DNA of 64,000 nt from Synechococcus sp. JA-2-3B'a(2-13) (GTDB lineage Bacteria; Cyanobacteriota; Cyanobacteriia; Thermostichales; Thermostichaceae): assembly GCF_000013225.1 (NCBI RefSeq), contig NC_007776.1, positions 2,982,501-3,046,500 on the forward strand, given 5' to 3'. Below, piece by piece: positions 26,153-34,144 of this stretch; the first letter of the stretch is position 1; every line of letters starts with the position of its first letter. A program made the translations under genes and the position numbers. The notes under the pieces were generated by a model that saw only the letters and a list, made by a program, of their open reading frames with translations, did not search any database and had not been told where the DNA came from.

Positions 26153-27370
26153 ATGAGCCAAGTCCTGACCGTCTCCTGTAAGCTCAAGGCGTCCCCGTCG
26201 CAAGCCGCCAAATTGGACGCGACGATGGATGCCTTTGTACAGGCATTGAACTGGGTCAACCAAAACACACCAGAAAAAGTAGTCAACGCAGTCAAACTCC
26301 AATCCCTTTGCTACTACGAGATTCGAGCCCGGTTTGGCTTGTCCAGTAACTTGGCAAGGACTACGTCCCGCTTACGCGACCAACAGGTGTGCAGACGGGT
26401 AGCGGGTTCCCGCAAAGTGGCTAAGCAGAAAAAGCGTCCCGTCAAGGAGTTTAAGAGCGGCTTTGTTACCTACGACGCTCGCATCTTTTCGTTCCGTCAA
26501 AAAGACTGGACGGTGTCGCTCACCACGGTTGAAGGGAGAGAACGCTTTGAGCTAGCCATTGGCAACTACCAGCGTGGGATGCTGGCTGGTTCCAACCCCA
26601 AATCGGCCACCCTAGTCCAGCGGAAGGACGGCTCCTACTACATCCAGATTTGCGTAGAGAAAAAACCACCCAAGCAACAAGATACCGACAAGGTGATCGG
26701 GGTGGATTTGGGAAGGATAGATATCGCTCATACCTCAGAGGGGAAGAACTGGAATGGACAGCAGTTGAACAGAGTCCGAGACCACTACTCCCGGTTGAGG
26801 GCGGTACTCCAACGCAAAGCCAGTAAGGGCACACGCAGTTCGCGGCGCAGATGCAGAGAACTGTTGCAACGGCTGTCTGGCAAGGAGAGACGCTTTCAAG
26901 TGTGGGTCAATCATCGCATCTCCAAAGCTATTGTCTCTAGGGCAAAAGCTACCAACAGCGCTATCGCTCTGGAAGACCTGACAGGGATCCGGGAAAGGGT
27001 CAATCAACAGCCACGCAGCAAAACCGAAAGGCGCAGAACCAACAGTTGGGCGTTCTACCAACTACGTCAATTTCTGGAGTACAAGGCGAGGGTTGCAGGG
27101 GTTTCTCTGATTCTTGTGCCGCCCGCCTACACGTCGCAGACCTGCCACCGGTGTTTGCACATTCATCCCGACCCTGCGCAATCCTACCGCAGTGGTAAGT
27201 CGTTCAAGTGTGGGCACTGTGGATGGGAAGGGGATGCGGACTTGAATGGTGCAAACGTAATTGCGCTCTTGGGGGCTGCCGTAAACCAGCCTGGAGGTCC
27301 GGGCTTGTTTTGTTCTCTGGTAGAGCAGAGCAGGCTCAGGGCTACTGAAAGCCCGCTCCGTACCGCTTAG
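26153..27370 (+). CDS. tnpB: TnpB RNA-guided nuclease, element 1
   Basis: 405 residues from the ATG at 26153 (MSQVLTVSCKL). The RuvC-like triad is complete: Asp185 in GVDLGRIDIA, Glu274 in ALEDLTGIR, Asp363 in GDADLNGANVIA. The zinc ribbon CHRC...CGHC is intact. TnpB proteins cut DNA guided by an omega-RNA made from the 3' end of the gene and the right end of the element. The frame can also start at TTG 26132 or ATG 26135, but the chosen start fits the family N-terminus. The stop codon lies inside the right-end hairpin, so gene and omega-RNA overlap as expected. Confidence 0.9.
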   Translation: MSQVLTVSCKLKASPSQAAKLDATMDAFVQALNWVNQNTPEKVVNAVKLQSLCYYEIRARFGLSSNLARTTSRLRDQQVCRRVAGSRKVAKQKKRPVKEFKSGFVTYDARIFSFRQKDWTVSLTTVEGRERFELAIGNYQRGMLAGSNPKSATLVQRKDGSYYIQICVEKKPPKQQDTDKVIGVDLGRIDIAHTSEGKNWNGQQLNRVRDHYSRLRAVLQRKASKGTRSSRRRCRELLQRLSGKERRFQVWVNHRISKAIVSRAKATNSAIALEDLTGIRERVNQQPRSKTERRRTNSWAFYQLRQFLEYKARVAGVSLILVPPAYTSQTCHRCLHIHPDPAQSYRSGKSFKCGHCGWEGDADLNGANVIALLGAAVNQPGGPGLFCSLVEQSRLRATESPLRTA

Positions 27371-27380
27371 CGGTCGGAGC
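27355..27380 (+). repeat. Right-end hairpin of tnpB element 1
   Basis: Outer stem GCTCCG/CGGAGC, bulged T at 27361, inner stem ACCGC/GCGGT, loop TTA. It contains the tnpB stop codon and would form the 3' part of the omega-RNA scaffold. Confidence 0.7.
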
Positions 27381-27473
27381 CGGGTAGTTTACCTCTACAC
27401 CCCTCGGAAAGAAGCGCTATCATAGAAGTCCGTCGAATAAACTCCCTTCGTAAAACCTCGCGAGGCAGATCGG

Positions 27474-27605
27474 ATGGATTGGGTAGAAAAGGTGCTGGAA
27501 AAGATCCGGGAATGGGTGGAACGTGTGATCGACACCCTGCTGGGGAACCCCCAGCCTCAACCTGCTCCCATTCCGGTAGAAGATGGATCCCATCGTCGTC
27601 GTTAA
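27474..27605 (+). CDS. 43-residue conserved-looking small protein upstream of aroQ
   Basis: ATG frame of 43 codons with an amphipathic helix ([20 protein letters not shown]), a Pro/Gln-rich linker ([12 protein letters not shown]) and a basic end (HRRR). It overlaps the aroQ start by 23 bases in another frame, suggesting coupled translation. I recall similar short proteins ahead of aroQ in other cyanobacteria but cannot check this. Function unknown. Confidence 0.6.
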   Translation: MDWVEKVLEKIREWVERVIDTLLGNPQPQPAPIPVEDGSHRRR

Positions 27606-28080
27606 TCCGACTGCCATTGCCCCCGGCGGCGAGCCTCTCAGCCTCTTGGTACTGCATGGCCCCAACCTCAACCTGCTGGGGGTGCGAGAGGTGGGCATCT
27701 ACGGCTCAGTATCCCTAGAGCAGATCGATCAGGCTCTGCATCGGCAGGCAGAAATGCTAGGGGCGAAGCTGGAGATTCTCCAGTCCAACCATGAGGGGGT
27801 GCTCATCGATGCCATTCACCGTGCCCGCCAGCAGCATGTCGGCATTCTGATCAACCCTGGGGCCTATACCCACACCAGCATTGCTCTCCGAGATGCCATT
27901 GCAGCCGTAGGATTGCCCACTGTGGAAGTCCACCTAAGCAACATCCATCGCCGCGAGCCCTTCCGCCAGCACTCCTACATCGCCGCCGTAGCGGTTGGGC
28001 AAATCAGTGGTTTTGGGGCGCAAAGCTACCTGTTGGGGCTACAGGCTCTGGTGCAACACCTGCGCCTGCAATCTGTGTAG
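27583..28080 (+). CDS. aroQ: 3-dehydroquinate dehydratase, type II
   Basis: 165 residues. Catalyses the third step of the shikimate pathway. The type II signatures are [16 protein letters not shown] with the catalytic Tyr in [32 protein letters not shown], and [20 protein letters not shown]. It carries about 18 extra N-terminal residues before the core, where the reading frame overlaps the small upstream gene. It converges on the hydrolase gene. Confidence 0.95.
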   Translation: MDPIVVVNPTAIAPGGEPLSLLVLHGPNLNLLGVREVGIYGSVSLEQIDQALHRQAEMLGAKLEILQSNHEGVLIDAIHRARQQHVGILINPGAYTHTSIALRDAIAAVGLPTVEVHLSNIHRREPFRQHSYIAAVAVGQISGFGAQSYLLGLQALVQHLRLQSV

Positions 28081-28086
28081 GTGCCC

Positions 28087-29097
28087 TCAGCTCTCCAGGA
28101 ACTCCTGCACGGCTGTGCGAATAAAAGCTTCATCCTCGGGGTTTTGATGAGGATTACCGGCCCGGTGCCCCCAAATGGAGGGGATGATCTTGTAAACCGC
28201 GTTCGGGATCCATTCTGCCTCAGCCCGACAATCTTCTGGGGTGAAATACAAATCCGTCTGGGCGGGCATCACCAATGTTTGGGCCTGAATTGCCCTCAAA
28301 GCAGCCCGATAATCTCCCCGGTGAATGGGGTTGTCGCTGATATCGCAGCGGATCCAAGTTTCGATCATCGATAGCAGATTCTGGGGATCCCGGCGGCGGT
28401 AATTGGCCTCCCAGCCTCGCTCTAGATAATCTTCGAGAGAGGCATACCCCAAGGATTCATAGCATTTTTGGTTGAAAAAAGGTTGGGAAACAGCCCAACT
28501 GGCGTAGATGTGGGCAAAAGCTCGCAGACCCCGCTCTGGGACACCCGTAAATCGACGACCGTTCCAGGCGGGATCGGCAGTTAGGGCTGAGCGCAAACTC
28601 TCCAGAAAAACCCGATTGTGAACTGTGGTCTTGGCGGTGCCACAGAGGGCTACGATCCGTTCCACCCGCTCAGGAAACAGGGATCCCCAGTGATAGGCTT
28701 GCTGAGCCCCCATCGACCAGCCGTAGATCAGGCGGATGCGTTCGATCCCAAAGTGTTGGCGAATCAGGCTCTCCTGCAGGCGCACATTGTCCCAGTGGCT
28801 AAACCAGAAGCCATCTTCCCGCAAGCCACAGGCTGGATCGTTGCTGGGGGAAGTGGAAAGGCCATTGCCCAGCATATTGGGAATGAGGATAAACCACCGC
28901 TGCGGGTTGAGGATGCCGTCGGGACGGATCAGCCACTCCAGGTCGGGATGCTGAGCCCCATAGGAGGTGGGGTAGAGGATCAGGTTGTCTTTTCGGGGGG
29001 AAAGAGTCCCGTAGGTGGCGTAGGCGAGCGTGATTTGGGGCAGTTGGATCCCGCACTGTAGCTGAAAATCGTTCAGGCTCCAGGTGTAGTGAGTCAT
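28087..29097 (-). CDS. MetX-like alpha/beta hydrolase
   Basis: 336 residues related to homoserine O-acetyltransferase. Present are LAYATYGTLSPRKDN, the oxyanion region, the nucleophile elbow GWSMGAQQAYHW (Ser about residue 130), and late Asp/His residues (TDLYFTPEDC and IWGHRAGNP) for the triad. Cyanobacterial members are often annotated as generic hydrolases, so acyltransferase activity on homoserine is not certain. The start overlaps the desaturase stop by 4 bases, forming a two-gene operon. Confidence 0.82.
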   Translation of the reverse strand: MTHYTWSLNDFQLQCGIQLPQITLAYATYGTLSPRKDNLILYPTSYGAQHPDLEWLIRPDGILNPQRWFILIPNMLGNGLSTSPSNDPACGLREDGFWFSHWDNVRLQESLIRQHFGIERIRLIYGWSMGAQQAYHWGSLFPERVERIVALCGTAKTTVHNRVFLESLRSALTADPAWNGRRFTGVPERGLRAFAHIYASWAVSQPFFNQKCYESLGYASLEDYLERGWEANYRRRDPQNLLSMIETWIRCDISDNPIHRGDYRAALRAIQAQTLVMPAQTDLYFTPEDCRAEAEWIPNAVYKIIPSIWGHRAGNPHQNPEDEAFIRTAVQEFLES

Positions 29098-30020
29098 GCC
29101 TGAAATTGTTCAATCACCTGACGATGAACCCGCACATACCCCTGCCCTAGATGAGCCAGATGGGGCTTGAGGTATTGATGGGCATCGGCCAAAGCATGAA
29201 ATGGAATGGAGGGGTAAAGGTGATGCTCAGCATGGTAAGGCATATTCCACATCAAAAAGCGGATTGGCCAAAGGGTAAGGGTGGTACGGGTATTGGAGAA
29301 GGGATCCTCGGTTTGGCTACAGCCTGTGTGCTCTGCCAGCAAAATGAAGCGCAAGATCGGCTGCCCTACCGCCAAAGGCAACAGCCACAGCCACACTATC
29401 CAGGGATCCCCCAGCAGAAGGGAGAGCAAGCTCCCAAGGCCGTAGATCCCTAGCTGCAACCGCACCGAACGAATGACCTCTTGGCGGGCCGATTCAGGAA
29501 TGTAGGGATAGCCTTGCAACTGGCCGCTGGCTATGCGGATGTAGGTCTTCACCTTGCCGATCCACCAAGTCAAGCCGCTCAGCTCGAGCAAATACTCCGG
29601 CCAGCTCTGGGGTTTGGGATCCTCCAGCTCCGGATCCTTGCCCGGAATCTGGGTATAGCGGTGGTGCCATTTGTGGTATCGGCGATAAAAAGTGCTGTTG
29701 TAAAATGAGAGCAAGCCCGCCACCCAGGCCACCCCGTCATTCAGTTTTGGGCTGGCAAAAGCGGTGCGGTGTACACATTCGTGCAAAGCAGCAAACATCG
29801 TCGCCAAACTGGCCCCGTAAACCACCAGCGCCGGCAGGGCAATCCAGCCATTGACACCTTTCTGGGTCACCCACAGGCTGCCACTCACCGCCATCACCGC
29901 CAAATGTCCCAAAAGCTGCCGGAGCCCGGCTGAATTGGAGCGGACATTCAGTTGTCTGAGGCGCTCGCTCGGGATCAACCGTTGCGGATCCGGCAAAATC
30001 GGTGTTGTCTCGACAGCCAT
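29094..30020 (-). CDS. Membrane fatty-acid desaturase family protein
   Basis: 308 residues with several membrane spans and the three histidine boxes of the di-iron desaturase/hydroxylase family: HECVH, HKWHH and HAEHH, plus a further H in LLAEHTG. Length and box spacing fit a fatty-acid desaturase. The closely related carotenoid oxygenases (CrtR/CrtW) are the alternative, since family members cannot be separated by boxes alone. First gene of the operon with the MetX-like hydrolase. Confidence 0.82.
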   Translation of the reverse strand: MAVETTPILPDPQRLIPSERLRQLNVRSNSAGLRQLLGHLAVMAVSGSLWVTQKGVNGWIALPALVVYGASLATMFAALHECVHRTAFASPKLNDGVAWVAGLLSFYNSTFYRRYHKWHHRYTQIPGKDPELEDPKPQSWPEYLLELSGLTWWIGKVKTYIRIASGQLQGYPYIPESARQEVIRSVRLQLGIYGLGSLLSLLLGDPWIVWLWLLPLAVGQPILRFILLAEHTGCSQTEDPFSNTRTTLTLWPIRFLMWNMPYHAEHHLYPSIPFHALADAHQYLKPHLAHLGQGYVRVHRQVIEQFQA

Positions 30021-30125
30021 GGCCTGTTCTTGTGAGCTACGAGAATGGATAGAAGTTATCCAATATCAAACCGAGGCCAGACCTTTCCGCCTGTGTCCAA
30101 GACAACAAAACCCTGGACCAAACTC

Positions 30126-30662
30126 CTAACCATGACTGCGGGGATCCGGCTGACTGGGGAGGGCGCGCCTGCCCCGCTCCAGCTCAGACACCGGCCCGAT
30201 GTTGGTCAACTGCAGGGGCTGTCCAGTTGCCAGAGCCAACACATTGGCCCGCAGAATCGACGGCGGCTGTTCGCCAATCGCCGATCCCAGCACTTCTCCC
30301 TGCCGATCCAAAAACAGAAAATGAGGGATGCCGTTCACCCGGTAGCGGCTCAGCTCCGGCAGCCACTTGGGATTATCCACATTGAGCATGACAAAGTTGA
30401 CTTGATCGGCAAATTCCTGTTTCAGGCTGGCCAGGAGGGGTGCCATGGCACGACAGGTGCTGCACCAATCGGCATAAAACTCCACCAAAGAAGGTTTGCC
30501 ATTGGCCTGAGCTTGCTCCCAAGGTATGGCCTCTTGGGCTAGAGCCTCTAGGTTGCTGCCCGCCTGACGACCCTGGCTGGCCAAAAACAAACCCACCGCT
30601 AAGAGCACAGCTGCCGCGGCAACCAGCCCGTTGCGCAACCGTTTTGCCCAGTCTTCCTTCAT
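30126..30662 (-). CDS. txlA: Membrane-anchored thioredoxin-like protein (TxlA/HCF164 type)
   Basis: 178 residues. One N-terminal membrane segment (GLVAAAAVLLAVGLFLAS) is followed by a thioredoxin fold with active site WCSTCRAM, cis-proline in NGIPHFLFLD and the LNVDNPKW loop. The plant homologue HCF164 and cyanobacterial TxlA carry reducing power across the thylakoid membrane for cytochrome b6f assembly and redox control. Divergent from pheT. Confidence 0.87.
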   Translation of the reverse strand: MKEDWAKRLRNGLVAAAAVLLAVGLFLASQGRQAGSNLEALAQEAIPWEQAQANGKPSLVEFYADWCSTCRAMAPLLASLKQEFADQVNFVMLNVDNPKWLPELSRYRVNGIPHFLFLDRQGEVLGSAIGEQPPSILRANVLALATGQPLQLTNIGPVSELERGRRALPSQPDPRSHG

Positions 30663-30853
30663 CTTTCCTCACCTTGCCATCCGCTGGATCTGACCTTAGC
30701 CGTCGCCTTCACCGTTTTAGCATCCCACCCTGTCCCACCGGTTCCGGCCAGAACTGGGTCTATGCCATCCCACGATCTTGGGCCGGGATCCCGGCTGGAG
30801 AAGAGGGCCAGGTGAGCGATAATGGGTGCGGCGTTTGCACCGATGGCTCAGCG

Positions 30854-33331
30854 ATGCGCATCTCCTTGAAGTGGCTGCGAGAACTGGTGGATTTCCAACT
30901 TTCACCCGAAGAACTGGGGGAGGCCCTCACCCTGGCGGGGTTTGAAGTGGAAGAGATCGAAGACCGCCGCACCTGGGCAGATGGGGTGGTTTTGGGCAGG
31001 ATCCTGGCTGCCGAGCCTCACCCCAACGCCGACAAGCTGCAGGTTTGCCAGGTGGATTTGGGATCCGATCGGCCTGCCACCATTGTCTGTGGAGCTGCCA
31101 ACGCCCGCCCTGGGATCCTGGTAGCAGTGGCTACACCCGGCACCCATTTGCCCGCCCTCTCCCTCACCATTGCCAAAGCCGACAAGCGGGGGGTGATCTC
31201 GGAGGGCATGATCTGCTCTCTGGCCGAGCTGGGGCTGGAGAAATCTTCCGAAGGGATCCACGAATTCCCGCCCGACTTGGATCTGGAGGCCCATCCGCTT
31301 GGCTCTGATGTGCGTCCTCTTTTGGGCTTGGACGATGTGGTGCTGGATCTCACTTCCACCGCCAACCGGGCCGATGCCCTGAGCATGGTGGGGATCGCCC
31401 GCGAAGTGGCTGCCCTCACCCGCAACCCGCTGCGCCTGCCCCCCGTCCAGCCTCTTCAGGCCAAGCCCATCCCCAACTTTCAGTTGCGCATTGCCGACGC
31501 CAAAGCCTGCCCCGCCTACAGTGGCGTGTTGATCGAAGGGGTGAAAGTCGGCCCTTCCCCCGACTGGCTAAAACACCGACTGGCCGCCGCCGGCATGCGC
31601 TCCATCAACAACGTAGTGGATATTACCAATCTGATCCTGCTGGAATGGGGCCAGCCTTTGCACGCCTTCGACTGGGATCGCCTGCTCCAGGTCATGGGCA
31701 AGAAAAAACCCACCATCGAGGTGCGCTTGGCCCAGCCGGGAGAAACCTTAAAGACCTTGGACGGCCAAACCCGCACCTTGCAAGCCGACAGTCATCTCAT
31801 TGTGGCCGGCAGCCAACCGGTAGCTCTGGCCGGGGTCATGGGAGGGGAAGAAACCGAGGTCGGCTCGACCACCACCCGCATTTTCTTGGAAGCAGCCCTA
31901 TTCGATCCAGCGGTGACGCGGCGCTCGGCCCGGTCTCAAGGTCTGCGCACCGAGGCTTCCACCCGCTATGAGCGAGGGGTTAACTTTGCCACCCTCGATC
32001 AGGCCCGGGATCGGGCGGTGCAGTTGATCCTGGAACTGGCAGGGGGAGCAGTGGCCGGCCTCACCACCTTTGACCAGCGGCCCCCCCTGGAACGCACCCT
32101 GAAATTGCGGCTGTCGCGGCTGATCGATGTGTTGGGGGACGAGGTGCAGGCGGCGGATGTGGAGGAGATCCTATCTGCCTTGGGCTTTCAGCTCTCCCGT
32201 TGCGAAGGGGCCAATTCCCAGAGTGCCCTCTCCCCCGCTACCGAGACGGCAACCGTGGCCAGCTGCGTTTGGCAGGTCGTCGTTCCCCCCTATCGCCTGC
32301 GGGACATTGAGCGGGAGATCGACCTCATCGAGGAGTTTGCCCGTCTCTACGGCTATGACCGCTTCTCGGAAACCCTACCCACCGAGCCGCAGGTGGGATC
32401 CCTTTCGGCGCGGGAAACGTTCACCCGCCAGATCCGAGAAGTGCTGCGCGGCATTGGCCTGACAGAGGTATATCACATCTCCCTCTGCCCAGCGGAGGAG
32501 GATGGATCCCTGGTGAGGATTGCCAATCCACTTTCGCCTGAATATTCAGCCGTGCGCAATGCGCTACTTCCCGGCCTGGTGGAGGCCTTCCGCTTCAACT
32601 GGGATCAAGGCAACGGCCCGCTCCAAGCCTTTGAAATTGGCCGTGTTTTTGCCCATGCCCTTCCCCCCAACCCCCACCCTTACCGGGAAGCTGAGCATAT
32701 CGGCGGTATCTTGGGCGGGGATCCCAATCCCCACGATTGGCAGCACCGCAACCGACCCATGGACTGGTTCGAGGCCAAGGGGCTGCTGGTCTCCGCTCTG
32801 GAGCGGCTGGGATTTGGCCCGGAGTTTCGTCTGGATCCCCCTGAAGAGCAATCGTCCCTGCTTCACCCCGGTCGCCAGGCCAGTTTGTGGATTGAGGGAT
32901 CCCGCATCGGTTTGTTCGGGCAACTGCACCCCCGCCTCTGTCAGGAAAAGGGGCTGCCAGATCAGGTCTATGGGTTTGAGCTGCAGTTGGATCCCTTGCT
33001 GGAAAGCCTGGAGAGACGGGGCATTGTGCAATTTGTCCCCTTTTCGCCCTTTCCTGCTGCCGATCGGGATATCGCCTTCTTTGCGCCACTCGACCTTGCC
33101 GTTGGTGAGATCGAGAAGGTTATCCGTCGAGCGGGCGGAGAACTTCTCCAATCGGTGCAGCTTTTCGACGAGTACCGGGGCCAAGGAGTACCTGCAGGGC
33201 AGCGCAGCCTTGCCTTCCGCCTAGTGTACCGCGCTCCCGATCGCACCCTCACGGATGCGGAGGTAGAAGCTCTGCAAAACCAGGTGAGGGCGCAGTTGGC
33301 AACACAATTTCCGGTGACCTTGCGCAGCTAG
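30854..33331 (+). CDS. pheT: Phenylalanine-tRNA ligase beta subunit
   Basis: 825 residues from the ATG at 30854. Domains in order: B1 (MRISLKWLRELVDF), tRNA-binding OB-fold (EPHPNADKLQVCQVDLG, near 45-150), B3/B4 (RSINNVVDITNLILLEWGQPLHAFD; TRYERGVNFA), B5, the catalytic-like core (FARLYGYDRFSETLP; NPLSPEYSAVRNALLPGLVEAFRFN), and the C-terminal ferredoxin-fold anticodon-binding domain (FPAADRDIAFFAP...TDAEVEALQNQVRAQL). The frame is open to 30440, but the upstream part is out of family. pheS is not in the window. Confidence 0.96.
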   Translation: MRISLKWLRELVDFQLSPEELGEALTLAGFEVEEIEDRRTWADGVVLGRILAAEPHPNADKLQVCQVDLGSDRPATIVCGAANARPGILVAVATPGTHLPALSLTIAKADKRGVISEGMICSLAELGLEKSSEGIHEFPPDLDLEAHPLGSDVRPLLGLDDVVLDLTSTANRADALSMVGIAREVAALTRNPLRLPPVQPLQAKPIPNFQLRIADAKACPAYSGVLIEGVKVGPSPDWLKHRLAAAGMRSINNVVDITNLILLEWGQPLHAFDWDRLLQVMGKKKPTIEVRLAQPGETLKTLDGQTRTLQADSHLIVAGSQPVALAGVMGGEETEVGSTTTRIFLEAALFDPAVTRRSARSQGLRTEASTRYERGVNFATLDQARDRAVQLILELAGGAVAGLTTFDQRPPLERTLKLRLSRLIDVLGDEVQAADVEEILSALGFQLSRCEGANSQSALSPATETATVASCVWQVVVPPYRLRDIEREIDLIEEFARLYGYDRFSETLPTEPQVGSLSARETFTRQIREVLRGIGLTEVYHISLCPAEEDGSLVRIANPLSPEYSAVRNALLPGLVEAFRFNWDQGNGPLQAFEIGRVFAHALPPNPHPYREAEHIGGILGGDPNPHDWQHRNRPMDWFEAKGLLVSALERLGFGPEFRLDPPEEQSSLLHPGRQASLWIEGSRIGLFGQLHPRLCQEKGLPDQVYGFELQLDPLLESLERRGIVQFVPFSPFPAADRDIAFFAPLDLAVGEIEKVIRRAGGELLQSVQLFDEYRGQGVPAGQRSLAFRLVYRAPDRTLTDAEVEALQNQVRAQLATQFPVTLRS

Positions 33332-33400
33332 CCGACCCCTCTGTAGCTACTATAACATCCTCCCGGCGCTCGTCCTGTGGACAGGGCGCGGGCTACCCTT

Positions 33401-33424
33401 CCCGTCAGCAGGACGGAGTCCTTA
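33401..33424 (+). repeat. 24-bp dispersed hairpin repeat, copy 2
   Basis: Stem AGGAC/GTCCT around loop GGA, preceded by GTCAGC. It lies just inside the right end of the leftward IS remnant. Confidence 0.6.
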
Positions 33425-33826
33425 CCTCGCAGTTGGGCATTCCTGCCCCACGCCACTTGCCTGGGTCTACAACCCCCGACAAAACGACTGGACAGGTGGT
33501 TCCCCTTCCCCAGCCTCCCTGGCTACTGCCAGCTTGCAAAACAAGTCTAATCCACAGGGAACGGTGCATCGGCAGGCAGGATGGACTCCTGCACCCAGGA
33601 ACCCCTGTCCACCGGACAAGAGCAAGAGGCATCTGGATCAATCCGGTACTTGTAGGTTACCGCCAGCATAAGTAGGTTTTACTACAGATTTCGCTCAACA
33701 GATTTCGCTCAGAGGTATGGCGGGGATCCCTGTATCCCGGTGCTTACCCTGCGGGTAGAGTGCAGGACTGATTGCCCCTGCACCCCGTTAGCTACACCGC
33801 CGGGAAGCCCCGCCCTCTATTAGGGG

Positions 33827-33857
33827 CTAGTGACTAGTGACTAGTGGCTAGCCACTA
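33827..33857. repeat. CTAGTGA heptamer array with palindrome
   Basis: Two CTAGTGA units and one CTAGTGG follow each other directly, then CTAGCCA. The 16 bases 33842-33857 form a perfect palindrome (TAGTGGCT/AGCCACTA). Short tandem heptamers are known in other cyanobacteria. Confidence 0.7.
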
Positions 33858-33996
33858 TCCAGGGTGAGAGTCGGGATGAAAGGCGGGGACATGATGTTTT
33901 GTCCTTGACTGGTGCCATAAACATAAAAAGTAGCGGGGTTTTATACACTGCCGCTATAAACATCAAGTACAGGGTGGTGGGGCATCCCGTCCTTTT

Positions 33997-34020
33997 CGCG
34001 CTAGCAGCGCGGAGCGCTAA
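33997..34020 (+). repeat. 24-bp dispersed hairpin repeat, copy 3
   Basis: Stem AGCGC/GCGCT around loop GGA, preceded by CGCGCTAGC. Inside the tnpB remnant. Confidence 0.6.
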
Positions 34021-34034
34021 CCGGAGTCACTGTT

Positions 34035-34058
34035 CGCGTCAGCGGGACGGAGTCCTTG
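34035..34058 (+). repeat. 24-bp dispersed hairpin repeat, copy 4
   Basis: Stem GGGAC/GTCCT (one G-T wobble) around loop GGA, preceded by CGCGTCAGC. 14 bases after copy 3. Confidence 0.65.
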
Positions 34059-34073
34059 AAGCCCGCACTCTCT

Positions 34074-34097
34074 CGCTTTAGCGGCGCGGAGCGCTTT
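34074..34097 (+). repeat. 24-bp dispersed hairpin repeat, copy 5
   Basis: Stem GGCGC/GCGCT (one wobble) around loop GGA, preceded by CGCTTTAGC. It sits in the loop of the IS right-end hairpin formed by 34062-34070 and 34108-34116. Confidence 0.65.
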
Positions 34098-34144
34098 GCA
34101 TCAGTATGAGTGCGGGAGTATGTCACTTAAACCAGAAGCAGATC

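Larger units (their letters stand above)
26093..27380 (+). mobile_element. IS605-family element with tnpB only
   Basis: An intact tnpB gene is flanked by two hairpins of matching design. The left one (26093-26116) and the right one (27355-27380) each have a 6-bp outer stem, one bulged T on the 5' arm, an inner stem beginning ACC, and a 3-base loop ending in TA. Subterminal hairpins of this kind are what the Y1 transposase TnpA recognises. No tnpA lies next to it, so it would have to be moved in trans. Exact ends cannot be set; the coordinates span hairpin to hairpin. Confidence 0.75.
33899..34081 (+). pseudogene. TnpB C-terminal remnant
   Basis: The frame reads TGAINIK and, after a short duplicated stretch, AAINIKYRVVGHPVL, the end of the TnpB RuvC-III motif (NAAINIK). 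It then continues through two copies of the 24-bp repeat to a stop at 34081. The catalytic Asp and everything before it are lost. An IS605 right end follows at 34062-34126. Confidence 0.5.
33345..34126. mobile_element. Remnants of at least two IS605-type elements
   Basis: At the left edge the reverse strand ends with a hairpin and GGGAGGATGTTATA, the usual right end of a leftward tnpB element. At the right edge the forward strand has CCCGCACTC (34062-34070), GAGTGCGGG (34108-34116) and GGGAGTATGTCA, the right end of a rightward element. Between them lie a tnpB C-terminal fragment, four copies of the 24-bp hairpin repeat, a heptamer array and several other inverted repeats (GTGCAGG/CCTGCAC near 33761-33785). 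No intact gene is present in these roughly 800 bases between pheT and opcA. Confidence 0.6.

Noticed and set aside
27361-27384. Possible tenth copy of the 24-bp hairpin repeat (CTTAGCGG, then CGGAGCC)
   Set aside because: It shares the flank and CGGAG core, but the bases are fully explained by the right-end hairpin of tnpB element 1 and the repeat stem is not preserved.
33345-34126. CRISPR array
   Set aside because: The repeats are unevenly spaced, in IS remnants, and lack uniform spacers; no cas genes are in the window.
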